Part shown: piece after piece, positions 53,703-64,000 of the stretch
Layout of the letters: each line of letters starts with the position of its first letter
Numbering within the stretch: the stretch's first letter is position 1
Assembly (NCBI GenBank): GCA_015183035.1
Contig: JACZZP010000005.1
Coordinates: forward strand, 62,001 to 126,000
Reading direction: 5' to 3'
Source: Meloidogyne chitwoodi
Taxonomy: Eukaryota; Nematoda; Chromadorea; Rhabditida; Meloidogynidae
DNA: 64,000 nucleotides
Position numbers and translations under genes: made by a program
The notes under the pieces: model-generated
Told to the model about the DNA's origin: nothing
Databases searched by the model: none
The model's input: only the letters and a program-made list of their open reading frames with translations

Positions 53703-56685
53703 TTAATGTTTTTTTTTAATTTTTAAAATAGAAGGATTTGCTGCATTTTTAACAGAAAAAAAATTTTTTTAAATTTAATTAAGGAAAGAAAAATTATATT
53801 ATTTAAAAAATATATTGATTTGGCCTTCTTTATAAATATAAAAAATATTTCATCCAATTTTTTGAGAGGAGAAAATGAAAAATAAAAATTGAAGGTCATG
53901 GGAAAATAAAAAAAGGGAGGCAAAAATTTAATATTTTTTTGAATATTTTTTCTTATAAAGATAATTTCAATTAAAAAAGTTGTATTAATTCTTCTCAAGT
54001 TTTGTCAGCAAATTAAAATATTTTTTTAATAAAGAATTAATTAATTAAAAAAATAATTATTTTAGGGGTGTTTTTAAACAATTTTTTCCTTAATTGGAAT
54101 TTAATTAAATAAAATAATGGAATAAAAGATTAAAAAAAAAGAATTATTTTTATTTTATTATTTATTATAAATCTGTGCATTAAAAATAAAAATTTAGAAT
54201 TTTAAAATAAAAATAAATATTTTGGTCATTCATTTATTTTCTCTCTTTTATTTTAACCACAAAAGACTCTCCGAAAGAGAAGAAGGTCATTATTATTATT
54301 TTTATTATTTTTTAATGTTTAAATAAGAATTAACACATTAAAAGACAAGAAAAATGAAAGAAAATTTTTTTTGTAAAAAAAATAAAAAAAGGTAATTTTT
54401 TGACGCATTTTTTGTATTTTTTAATGATTTTTTGTTTTTAATCCTCACGAAAATTTTTTATTTAAATTTTGTTTTTTTAGTTAAAATAATTTTTTAGACA
54501 CCCTATTAATTTTAAAAATATATTTAAAATATTTATTCAGACAGATTTACATTTTTTAATAAATAAATAATTCAAAAAAAAATATTTATATTTTTGTTAT
54601 TCGATAAATAATTTAATTTTGATTGAAAAAAAAATATTTTAAGAAAAATGGGGTGAGAAGAGAATTTTATAAAAATAAAATAATATTAAGAATGTGTACA
54701 TGGCAATAAATATATTTTAATGTTTATAACTAACACTAATAAATAAATAAATAAATATTATTCACCCCCTTATATATAAAATAACCTTTTTTCTTTCTTT
54801 TTTCATTCAATTAATTCCCTCGAGACCACATTTTGAACAAAAAATAAAAGGAATTAAAAAGAGAGAAAACTGCCAACCAACCAAACAACCGACGGGCCTA
54901 TTTTATTTAATTGATTCAATTTGAGAAGAAAAAAATTGGCCCAAAACAATAGTTAAGGGAAGGGAAATTTATAAGGAAAAAATGTCATTTTATAAGTCCA
55001 CTAATGGAATATAAAGAGAGTTAATTATAATAAATAAATATTTTAAAAAATTAAAAAATATTTTTAAAATAAATAATAATTTTCTAAATTAATTTTTATT
55101 AATTAAAAAAATTATTAATCTTTTTTTTTAATTTTTAGCAGCTGCTTTATAAGAAAATAATGTCAACATATGTAAAAATAAAATAAATAATTTTTGAGAA
55201 CAAAAGAATTTTTTTAATTAAAAAAAACATTAAAATGCTAAAATGGATAATTAAATTATATATTTGGGTTTATAAAAAAAATATTCTCCTTCCTTTAAAA
55301 AAATTGATTTTTAAATATATTTATTTTTTTAAAGCGGATTTTCAACCTGATGAGGAACAAAAAAATAAATGAAGAACGATAGAAAGCCTTAAAAAATAAA
55401 AATTGTAAAATAAAAGAGCTTTATTAGAAGATTAAAATGAGCGAGCTTTTACGACAGAAAAGGCGCGCATAAAATTATATAAAAAAAGTAGTGACCAAAA
55501 AAAAACTTTATTATTCTTCTAAAGAAGATTTATTTATTATTATTATAACTTTATTTAAATACAAGACTAAAAAATAATTATAAAAAATTGAAAAACAAGT
55601 TTACAATCAAGTTGGGCATTAGTGGAAATATATTTTTTAAAACTTTAATTAAACATTATAAAAACGAAAATTGAAAAAAACATGAGGTATTTATTTAAAA
55701 ATCTAACGAGTAAAATTCGAGAAAAAGGTTCATGAACATAGAAATTTTTTGGGGGTGAAGGAATATTTTGAATTTTTATAAAAAAAATTCCACCGTACAG
55801 ATTTTGATGAGTATGGTATCATTTGAAAGAGCTCGAAATTCTGTATCATATATACCATTTTAGTAGAATTCTGTAGTCATTTAATTGAGATAAAATTTTT
55901 TGAATATTTGAAAAAATTGAGGGGGATGGAATACTTTGAAGTGAAGAACTTTTTTTCCCTATGTTAAATTATTCGAATTGGTATATTCGAAAGAGCTCGA
56001 AAAGCTGAATCGAATGAGCTATATAACCTTCCAACATAAACTAGTTTTCGAGAAAAAATTTTTTAATAGAAAATTTGGGGGGAAGGAATATTTTAAAGTT
56101 TGATAAAAAATTTCCTCCGAATCATATTCGCTGTAAACAGAATTGCACTAAAATGGTATATATGATACAGAATTTCGAGCTCTTTCAAATGATACTATAC
56201 TCATCAAAATCTGTACGATGGAAATTTTTTTATCAAACTTTAAAATATTCCTTCCCCCCAAAAAATTCCAATGTTCATGGACCTGTTTCTCGAATTCTAA
56301 TCATTAGATTTTTACTTTTCATAGCTCATTCGATTCAGTTTTTTGAGCTCTTTCGAATGATACCAAATTCAGCAAATTTTGAGCGATGGAAATTTTTTTA
56401 TCGAACTTTAAAATATTCCTTCACCCCCAAATTTTCTTTCAAAAAATCATATCTCTCAAAGCCTCCTTTTTTGGAAGGTCTAACATAGCTCATTCTAAAA
56501 AATTTAATGGGTTAGTTTTTGAAATAAAATTTTTTGAATATATGAAAAATTTTGTTGAAGGAATATTTTAAATCATTTTTTTCCTCCTGTGCTTTTTCTT
56601 AAATTTTTTAATCATTAAAAAGCTCAAAACTGAAAATCTAATAAGCTATGGGAGATCTTTAAAAAATATTATTAAGAGAAAAAAT
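53703..56685. other. 3 kb without a gene; foldback repeat in its right third
   Basis: Very AT-rich, with T- and A-tracts, between the hedgehog-related ATG and the stop of the iGluR-like gene. Up to about 55.68 kb I see no structure beyond low complexity. From about 55.69 kb the foldback family described separately begins. Confidence 0.5.
55696..56570. repeat. Foldback repeat with 'AAAGAGCTCGAAA' arms
   Basis: The left arm (about 55696-55880) and right arm (about 56130-56312) are inverted copies: 'AATTCGAGAAAAAGGTTCAT' against 'GGACCTGTTTCTCGAATT', and 'GTACAGATTTTGATGAGTAT' against 'ATACTCATCAAAATCTGTAC'. 'GGGGTGAAGGAATATTTT'-type words recur at 55755, 56085 (variant) and inverted near 56250 and 56412. 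The unit 'AGCTCGAAAAGCTGAATCG' at about 55996 matches units in the 12.5-14.8 kb block. Open frames here are by-products of the repeat. Confidence 0.7.
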
Positions 56686-59600
56686 TTAAAATGCAGTTCT
56701 TGTCCATTTACGATCCGAACAATCATAATATTCATCTGCATTTCTAATCATAACATCTTCTTTATTTGATAAAATAGCCCAATTTCCACATTTTAAAATT
56801 TGTGTTACAACATTATTATTATTTTTTACTTCTTTTCGTTTTCGTAATTCAATCTTTTTTTATTAAAATAATTATTAAAATAAAATAAATTACCTCCCCA
56901 ATTTTATTCTTTTTCTCAATTTTATTTTCTTTTTGTTGTTCGTTTTTCATTGAAATTGCCGCCAATGTAAGTGCAGAAATTACTGAACGTTGATTACCCA
57001 AATTATCTACAGCATTAATACTACCACCACTATTTGTATTAGAAGAAATAAATGTTGAGGCATTAATTTTGGCTGATTGACCTTCTCTTATTTTATGACG
57101 CCACCAACTTCGACCAACAGTTTTAGATAACCGTGGAGAAGCTTAAAAATTGGTATTAGTTTAACTTAAATAAAGTTTATTTTTCTCTTACAATAAAGTT
57201 TATTTTTACTTTTCCGGAAAGTTTTATTTGTTTTCAAGTTTAATTATAGTATATATTACACCTGATTTTGCTTGTAATAAATCTACTGGAAGCATTAATA
57301 AATCATTTCTTTCAACTGCAGCAGTTGATGAAAGGGAAGATGACATTCCAAACAACAACTTTGGTCCATCATTTGATTGTTGTGAGTCTGCGTTTTTATA
57401 AAAACGTTGTTGTTGTTTTTGTTGTTTTGCGTCTCTTAAATTTCTTGCAACTGCCATTAAATGAATAGGTAAAGAAGGATTCGCCATAACAATAGCTCGA
57501 CGAGTCCTCCATTTTCTTAAAATGCGTTGAGACTTTGCATGAACAATTAATTCTCCAATAAATGTTAATATAGCAATTGCAAAGCCTAGAAGAGCAATGA
57601 GAAAAATGCCAAAAGTTGCAAAAATGTCTAAACATAAATTTAAAAATATTTGAAATTTTAAGACTTGAAAATCTAAAAATATTTATGCCTAAAGAACGTG
57701 AAGCATCTCTAGCACTGTTTGAAGACAAACGCCGAGAAACCGCTTCCCCGTGATCATCATCGTCTCCAGCACTTTCATGAGTAGCATCAGATAATGTTAA
57801 ACCTTCCGATTTTATACATTTTGGTATTTTTCCCGTATTAAACTCATTAAAAAAGTACTGAGAAATTTTAAATATTTTTTTAAATTTAATTTTTCGACTT
57901 TATCATAAGTGCGGCGGATAAATGCTTGGTTTCGTTGTATCGCCCGATTCCATTTTCGAATCAATTTTTTATTTAAACGAGAAAAAATGAAGAATGTTGG
58001 TATTTGATTGTGATCTAAAAATAAAATTAAACATAAAAATATTTTTTTGGTAATTACTACCATCTTCAAAATAAAAAAGATCACAACGTTCTTTACTCAT
58101 TTGATAAGCTAAACTGTATTGTTTTGTTGGTAGAATAAAACTTCCTCTATTTTTTAAAATTATTTTTTTAGTAAAAAAATAAAAACACCTTTCTACAAAG
58201 TCTAACGCAACACTCACATTATCAACAATTCGAATAGGATTTGTTTCAATTGCATTTGCTAAATTTCGCAAATGACTCATTCTTGTAAAATTTAGCATTT
58301 CAAAAAAGCTGCGAATTAAACATTTTTGCTTAATTTTTAATTTTTACCTATTATCTTTTTCTAAATGATGTTTATCCATTACTAAGGTATACTCATTTGC
58401 TTTGACTAATCTTATCTGTAATTTTTATAGTTATTTTTTGATATAATTTGTAAATTTTCCGGAAGGAAAATAAACTTAAAAGAAAATTGTAAAACTTGAA
58501 AAACTAAACATACGAAAATTGTAAAACTTAAAAAATAAACTAAATTGTAAAACTTGAAAAAATAAACTTTCCGGAAAACACAAATAAAATACAAACCATC
58601 TCATTGTAACTCTCCCAAGGTCTAGGATTTTCACCTCTGATTAGCGAAGAGAGAAGAACAGCCGTATAAAGTTGCGTGAAAAGCGTTGCTTGAATTAGTG
58701 CATAGAAGAGGAAGGCGAGATTTCCTTTGTATTTTTAATTCGTTTAAAACTTTTAAAAATTGTAACCAGATTGAAGAAAAAAGGGAGTTTGAAATTCAGT
58801 AGCTTGATGGATTTGAAGTCTGAGGTATTGCCACATTTTCTTAAAAAATTTTTAGCTATAAAATTCTTTAAAATTAGACACCTCAAGAGGATTATATGTT
58901 GAACGAAGGTTAAGTCTGTATTCCATATTGCTAACTAATGTTGCTACTCCACATTGAAGCAAAAGAAAAAATAAAATCAAAAACCATAGTGATCGTTCAT
59001 AAGGAAAGAAGGCATTCCAAAGTGCTACCGAAAGACTTTTCCTCTTTGGTTTTGCTATGTAAATATCGCGAACCTGTAAATAAATTAATTAAAAATTTCA
59101 TTTTGATAATTTTTAAATACTCCAGTGACTGGATGAGAAAAATTAAAGAAGTTTGCCTTATCTTCTGTATAAGGATATAGTGTACAAACTGTGTCAGCTA
59201 GCCCTGCTTCTAATAAGCCTAAAATTCCTGTCCAATTTCCTCTAGTATGTAGACCATAATTTGGAGTAAAAGCTTTTTCAATATTTTCAGTATTTGGATT
59301 AAATTGATGCCCCCAATTGACAGATCCTATTTTTGATTCAATTATGATAGGTTCAATTTCCATTTGTAAATAATCAGCCAACATTTTTACAACCTTTAAT
59401 TTTAAAACTTTTTTTTATTTCCGGAAAGTTTTTTATATTTTCTTGAGTTTATTTATTTTCCGGAAAGTTTTATATATTTTCCGGAAAGTTTATTTATTTT
59501 CCGGAAATTTTTTTATATTTGCCGGAAAGTTTATTTCTTAACTCACCTCAACCATCCAACCAGGAAAGGGACATTTAAGATTAGGACTCATAGTTGGAAA

Positions 59601-59693
59601 TGTTTTGCATGTGGGAAAGGCATCTGGGGGATTTTTGGCGAATACAATACGAATTACTTCGTTCTGTGAAGCAGTTTTTGACGAATTATTCAT
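56686..59693 (-). CDS. Divergent nematode ionotropic glutamate receptor-like channel
   Basis: Ligand-gated ion-channel-like membrane protein. From ATG 59693: the S1 ligand-binding half with 'VIRIVFAKNPPDAFPTCKTF', 'CPFPGWMVEVVKMLADYLQM', 'NWTGILGLLEAGLADTVCTL' and 'FFNFSHPVTG'. TM1 is about 58965-59030 ('SLWFLILFFLLLQCGVATLV'). The third helix region reads 'LFTQLYTAVLLSSLIRGENP' (about 58620-58690), where classical iGluRs have SYTANLAAF. The S2 half lies in exons about 58400-57830 ('MSKERCDLFYFEDG'), and TM4 near 57580-57525 ('IFLIALLGFAIAILTFIGEL'). A long Ser/Asn/Gln-rich cytoplasmic tail ends 'DRKWTRTAF'. No amino-terminal (LIVBP) domain is visible, as in a nematode-specific branch related to IRs. 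A preceding exon with the signal peptide may exist, because the frame stays open back to an acceptor near 59740. Confidence 0.78.
59401..59545. repeat. Cluster of five 'TTTCCGGAAAGTTT' words in an intron
   Basis: Within an intron of the iGluR-like gene, about five copies of [TTTATTTATTTTCCGGAAAG] spaced 20-45 bases apart. Single copies of the word occur at about 39900, 47195, 47280, 57215, 58455 and 58565, all in non-coding DNA. Confidence 0.65.
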
Positions 59694-59986
59694 TTTAACT
59701 TTATTATTCAAAAAATTATTCTTTTTTAATTTTAGGAATGAAACCTAAAAAATAAAAAAAAACAATTTCACATCCTTTTCTTACAGAAATTGATACCCTT
59801 AATGGATTTTGGATAAACATAATTTTAATATAAAAAATTTATATTGGATGGATGAGTTCCATTACTTTCACCCTTTTCAAAGAGAAAATATTTTCCCCAA
59901 GACTCTAGTATTCTCTTTTTATTTTCCTAATTTTTTTTCTTTTTCTCTTACCCATTTTATTTATTTATTTTCCAATAACTTTTTAT

Positions 59987-60633
59987 ATGCTCAAAATAAT
60001 ATATCAGAATTATTTACCTTGTATGCTTCACAATTTTGCTTCAATTAGTACTTCAACATTGATTAAACCAAAAAGTTTATTTATCCAAACAAATAGTAAT
60101 ATTATCATTAAATGTTTATATAACCAACACATTTCTTTAATTGGTCCAATTGCTTCACCAAATGATCAAACAATACAATCAACAAGTAAATTAACTGAAG
60201 ATGTAACCAAAGAAAAATCTAAGGTTTTTTTGATTTATTTAAATTTAAATTAAAGTCCCCCCTTTTTTAAAGAAAAACCAACACTTTGTAAAAGCATCAA
60301 AATTTCCTTCTGCACCGCAAAAAGAACAATGTTGTGGCTCTGGATGTCCAAATTGTATATTAAATTTTTTTTAATTTTCTGGATTGAAAAACACTCTTTT
60401 TATTGTTGTTTTTCTTAGGTGTTTGGTTACAATATGTAGATAATGTTTTGGATTATGTTCAGGTTTTTTAATTTAAAAAATATTTAAAATTAAAATGTTT
60501 TTAGAGTCTTCCACTTGATGAAAAAATCATTGAGGAACAGAAGAGGCATATTCGTGATGAATTAAAAATAAATGTTCCAGATGATAATCTACGAATGTTT
60601 TTAACTATGGAAATTGAATCTAAAGGACTTTAA
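59987..60633 (+). CDS. Oxidoreductase-like domain protein (OXLD1 family), mitochondrial
   Basis: Small protein with the Oxidored-like domain. The start is ATG 59987 or, more likely for a presequence, ATG 60023 ('MLHNFASISTSTLIKPKSLF'), both giving an arginine-poor but Ser/Thr/Lys-rich, acid-free N-terminus suited to mitochondrial import. The domain core is 'APQKEQCCGSGCPNC', spliced to 'VWLQYVDNVLDYVQ', the CCGSGC-x-NCVW-x-x-Y pattern of the family. The last exon ends 'MFLTMEIESKGL', stop 60631-60633. The gene is divergent from the iGluR-like gene with about 300 bases between starts. The molecular function of the family is not established. Confidence 0.82.
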
Positions 60634-61043
60634 AAAAGATGGGCAAGATTTTATTTAAAAAAAAAATAAATTTCTATATAATTTTAATTTAAAAAATAAC
60701 AACGTGTTTATAATCTGATAAAAAAATTTTTTTCATTGTTAAAAAATTTATAAAAATATATATATAAATAATCTTTAGATTTATAAATATGTCAAAGGGA
60801 TTGTGAAAACAAAAAATATATAATATTTGATATGCAAAAAAGTCAATTAAAAAGGTCAAAATAAAAAAGATAAAGGTCCAAAAATAACCTTAAAATTTTT
60901 TTCAATATTTTAACTAAAAAAAGATTTAAAACCATTTCAAAAATGTTTAAAAATTATCTTTTTGAATGACCTCTTTTTCTGGTTTTTAAAACTTTTCATA
61001 AAATATAATACATTAAAAATAGTGTTTCTTTATTTACCCGCAA
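60634..61043. other. Convergent intergenic gap, no gene seen
   Basis: AT-rich, between the stops of the OXLD1-like gene (+) and the large minus-strand gene. Confidence 0.5.
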
Positions 61044-64000
61044 TTAATTAACAACTCTCAAATTATCATTATCATCTACAATTAGATTACCTTTTTTAAT
61101 AAATACTTCTCCAATACGAATTAAAATTGGGAAACGTTTAGTAGAATCCTTTAAAATATAAAAATTTCTTATAATTTTTATATATTTTGTTCCCGAGGAC
61201 CTCTCCCGTCTTATCATGGAAATTTAATAAAATAATAAAAACCTTGATTTCAATGTTGCATTTTTCAAAAATTAATTCAAAAACAGCCTTTGAGTTGTCA
61301 TCTACATCTTCTTGACTTTCAAAAAAAGGGCCTAATTGAGAGACAATTTCTTTATTAAGAAGAATATTTACTTCATTAATGTTCAACTTAATTTTAAAAA
61401 TTAATTTAAAAGAAATAATAATTAAAAAGAAAACCTTTATTACACTTTGATTATTTAATAAATTTAATTCAATTTTAAGTTTAGCATTGTCCATTGGATT
61501 TATTAGACAATCTTTAACTTGTTCATCAGATTTATCTAATTTATTTGGCGATATATTTGTAGAATTATTTTCTTTTCTTTCATTATAAATTTGTCCACAT
61601 CTGACTTTTAAACGTTCGCAAAAATTTACACTAAAAATAAAACAAAAACATTATTTAATATTTCAGTCAAGTACTTTTTTCCTCTATTCACAAAAATGTC
61701 CGCAAGTTTTTTTTGTCCGCATGTAATAATATTTATTTTTTCTCAAAGGATTATTTAAAAAATATATATGTATGAACATATTTTTCATAATTATTATAAA
61801 TATTATTAAAAATTTTGGCAATATATAAAAGGAAGTGGAAGATAATAAAACTTATAAAATTATTCAAATTTCACAAAAATTAGTTAAAATATTATTACTT
61901 GCGGACATTTTTGTGAAAAAAAGGAAAAGAGTACTTTCAGTCTTTTCAAAAGAAAATTATTTCCTCCTTCAAATTTAATAAATAAAAAAAATTAAAACCT
62001 TGTTGCAAATCCTAATGCTTTAGTTTTTCCATTATTAGAGTTTAAATAAAAATTTAAATCTTCAATTAAAACATCACAAACATTAACATCTCTTCCAAGC
62101 AGCATTTCCTTATGCCTAAGTATTTTTATTTCATTTTTTTTCTTTTTTTGTTGTTTTAAATTTTTATTTTCAATAATATTATCATCATCGTCTTCTTCTT
62201 CTTCAATTGCTTCACCAGCTTCTTCAATACCTTCAGAATTTTCATCATCATTTTCTTCTCTTTCATCATTTAATGCATTATTATCAAATACAAATTGTTC
62301 CGTAGATATTGAAGTAAGTGAAAGAGTATCGTCAAAATTACTTTCTTTAATTTAAAAAAATTATTAAAGGTATTTTCTTGGTTTTCCACACCCTACATTT
62401 CAGTGCCAAAAATTGAGTGCCTTTTTACATCATTGGACAGACAGGAAATTTTGTTGTAAAAATGGATAAAAAACACTGGCACTGAAATGGAGGGTTTGGT
62501 AAAAGAAGAAAATAAAAATTAAATAAATTTAAAATTCACAAACAAACCTAAATCACCAGCTATTGATGATGTTGACATTCCAAAAAAATCAGAAGGACTA
62601 TTATTTATTGAATTTATTAACCTTTGTTTTTTAATTGACTGAATTTCTTCACATGTTAGTTTTCCTTCATTTAAAACATCACAAACTCTTGGCATACTCG
62701 AAACTGTTTTAATAGAAGAGTTCTGAGAAAGACAAAAATTAAATTTTAAAAAAATTAAACATTTTTACTTACGTTACCACAATTTATTTGTTTTTCTCCT
62801 GTTGTTAAACTTGCACGTGCAGAATTTGGATATTTTTGTTGTTGCTGTTCAAACAAATGTTTTGGTGATGATGTTTGTTGAGAATTTATTAATTGTTGTT
62901 GTTTTTCATTTAATAAAGAATTAATATTAGTTAAAGAATTACTTTTTGTTGTTGTTGATATTTGAGGATTTAATAATTTATTTTGTTGTTTTTGTTGAGA
63001 ATTTGATATATCATCATTTAAGGCATTAGATAATGATATTTCTAAAAAATATTTTTAAATTTATTATGTTCATGTTGCGGAAAAACAAGTGGATGAAAAT
63101 GTTTGACGGGTTGGTGGAATCGAACCATCATGGAAAAGGCCCAAAACAAGAGCACAACCGACTGAGCTACACTCAAACTTTTAATAATCATTTTTATTTA
63201 TTCATATACTTCCTTCAAGCGGACATAAAAAATAAAAAACTAACCCGAAGAACTCTGATAAACATTTAAAGGCGTAAATAAATCAAAATTATAATTTAAA
63301 TCATAGGGTGAAGGTGTTAGTCCTAATGGAAGTAAAAGATGCAAATTTATCTTTAAAAAAATTAAAAAAATAAAATTAAAAATAAATTTAAACCTTTTTA
63401 CAATGCAAAAAGATGGATAAAGGAAGATTATTGTGTAAATTATCATCATTTTTGGAAAAAAATTGACGATCTGTCCATTTTTAATAAAATAAAATTAAAA
63501 AAAAAAATTTTATAATAAACCTGAGTTTATTTGATCAATTAAATCAGTAATCCTATCTCCAAGTTGTTCAATTTGTACAAATTGAAAATGATCAAGAATT
63601 ACTTCAACATTTGTACAAAGTTCAATTTGAACACAATTTCCTTAAAATAAATTAATAAATAATTTTAAATTTAAAGAAAACCTCTTATTTGTCCTTCTCC
63701 ATCATTTACACAATTTATTGAACCAAAAATATTCAAATCATTAATTAATCCAAGTTCAAAAGTGTTTGGACCAAAATCACAATCTACCCATAATGTAGGC
63801 ACAGAAAAATACCATTCTTCTTCATTATTTTGACAAATTAAATTTTTGTTCGTTTCCTTTTCTATTAAAATTTTTAAAAAATTATTTAAAATTCAAAAAT
63901 TTTTTTTAATTAAAAAGGGGGGCACAAACTATAGTACCAAAAATTTTTTATTTAAAAATTCACAAACCTATTCTTTTCACAATTGTCTGCAACATTAAAT
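61044..64000 (-). CDS. Large protein, possibly bridge-like lipid transfer/ATG2-type (partial, 5' end missing)
   Basis: At least eleven exons; the 5' part lies beyond the right edge and the stop is at 61046-61044. Readable blocks: 'EEEWYFSVPTLWVDCDFGP' (about 63820), 'NCVQIELCTNVEVILDHFQF' (63640), 'INLHLLLPLGLTPSPYDLNY' (63350), a Gln/Ser/Asn-rich linker (63040-62775), an acidic Glu/Asp run (about 62250-62170), 'DVNVCDVLIEDLNFYLNSNN' (62090), 'NINEVNILLNKEIVSQLGPF' (61385), and the end 'FPILIRIGEVFIKKGNLIV'. Alternating short hydrophobic strands such as 'LKIELNLLNNQSVI' next to 'LNINEVNILL' resemble the repeating beta-groove of chorein-type bridge-like lipid-transfer proteins (ATG2, BLTP3), but there is no decisive motif. 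Three mobile insertions lie in its introns (61669, 62383, 63065). Confidence 0.45.
61669..61934. mobile_element. AT-rich foldback MITE with 8-base TSD
   Basis: Terminal repeats about 35 bases long: 'TTCACAAAAATGTCCGCAAG' on the left and its inverse near 61890-61915. Flanked by TTTCAGTC at 61661-61668 and 61935-61942 (exact). The interior is nearly pure A/T. It is in an intron of the large minus-strand gene. The 8-base duplication suggests a hAT-type source. Confidence 0.8.
62383..62500. mobile_element. Small foldback MITE, degenerate ends
   Basis: About 26 bases of inverted repeat with four mismatches: 'ACCCTACATTTCAGTGCCA' on the left against 'TGGCACTGAAATGGAGGGT' on the right. I could not find a convincing target duplication. 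Intronic. Confidence 0.6.
63065..63227 (-). mobile_element. tRNA-derived SINE, copy 2
   Basis: On the minus strand: 'TATGTCCGCTTGAAGGAAGT', 'GAGTGTAGCTCAGTCGGTTG', 'GATGGTTCGATTCCACCAAC', and the tail 'TTTTTCCGCAACATGAACAT'. It matches 19386-19538 in the body and in both flanks. It keeps a better A box ('TAGCTCAGTCGGTTGTGC') than copy 1. Located in an intron of the large minus-strand gene. Confidence 0.8.

Noticed and set aside
53723..53998. 91-codon minus-strand frame upstream of the hedgehog-related gene
   Set aside because: Phe/Ile/Lys-rich low-complexity product with no signal or domain; it lies in the promoter region.
56075..56571. 137-codon plus-strand frame
   Set aside because: It lies within the right arm of the foldback repeat and repeats its own peptide ('YSSKSVRWKFFYQTLKYSF'), as expected from repeated DNA.
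1..64000. CRISPR array, prophage, integron or bacterial operon
   Set aside because: No regularly spaced short repeats with unique spacers, no Shine-Dalgarno-linked genes; introns are found throughout.

Overview
The window looks like nuclear DNA of a nematode, most likely a plant-parasitic tylenchid such as a root-knot nematode (Meloidogyne); the genus is an inference. The composition is very AT-rich. Genes are split into many short exons by 40-300 base GT-AG introns. The protein families are typical of nematodes: GOB-1-type trehalose-6-phosphate phosphatase, a transthyretin-like secreted protein, a pepsin-inhibitor-3-like (aspin) protein, a cuticlin-type ZP protein, a hedgehog-related Wart-like protein, and a divergent nematode iGluR. 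No rRNA, CRISPR, bacterial operon or intact autonomous transposon was seen.

Layout. 1-1.5 kb: part of an unrecognised minus-strand gene. 1.7-6.4 kb (+): trehalose-6-phosphate phosphatase followed closely by WDR12. 6.4-9.7 kb: no gene seen. 9.7-11.6 kb (+): HES-family bHLH repressor ending WRPY. 12.4-15.1 kb: repeat block holding a hAT-like element with an exact 8-base target duplication and a minisatellite. 15.4-16.5 kb (-): aspin-like inhibitor. 17.3-24.2 kb (-): large coiled-coil protein with an acidic tail of W-x-W/W-x-F motifs; one intron carries a second hAT-like element. 24.7-25.4 kb (+): mitochondrial ribosomal protein uL14m. 25.5-30.4 kb (-): ZP protein, one of whose introns contains a foldback transposon and a complete transthyretin-like gene on the other strand. 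31.2-36.5 kb (-): three tandem GT31 glycosyltransferases. 37.6 kb: intron-containing tRNA-Leu(AAG). 38.2-39.5 kb (-): TRIC cation channel. 40.5-41.8 kb (-): PIP4P (TMEM55) phosphatase. 42.3-44.1 kb (+): proline-rich protein of unknown function. 45.8-48.5 kb (+): MFS sugar transporter. 49.8-52.2 kb (+): cytochrome P450 with a foldback transposon ending 26 bases before its ATG. 52.8-53.7 kb (-): hedgehog-related secreted protein. 56.7-59.7 kb (-): iGluR-like channel. 60.0-60.6 kb (+): OXLD1-like mitochondrial protein. 61.0 kb to the window end (-): a large protein, possibly a bridge-like lipid-transfer protein.

The genes do not form one pathway; this is an ordinary stretch of compact nematode genome. 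The most distinctive layer is the mobile DNA. Several non-autonomous families have target duplications that can be read directly: two hAT-like elements sharing an internal monomer core but with different terminal repeat arrays, foldback MITEs, long-TIR foldback elements, and many tRNA-derived units placed in introns. The gene-level observations most worth following are the nested antisense gene, the COPI/kinesin-like tryptophan tail, the GT31 cluster, and the P450 with a transposon at its promoter and a non-AG splice acceptor.
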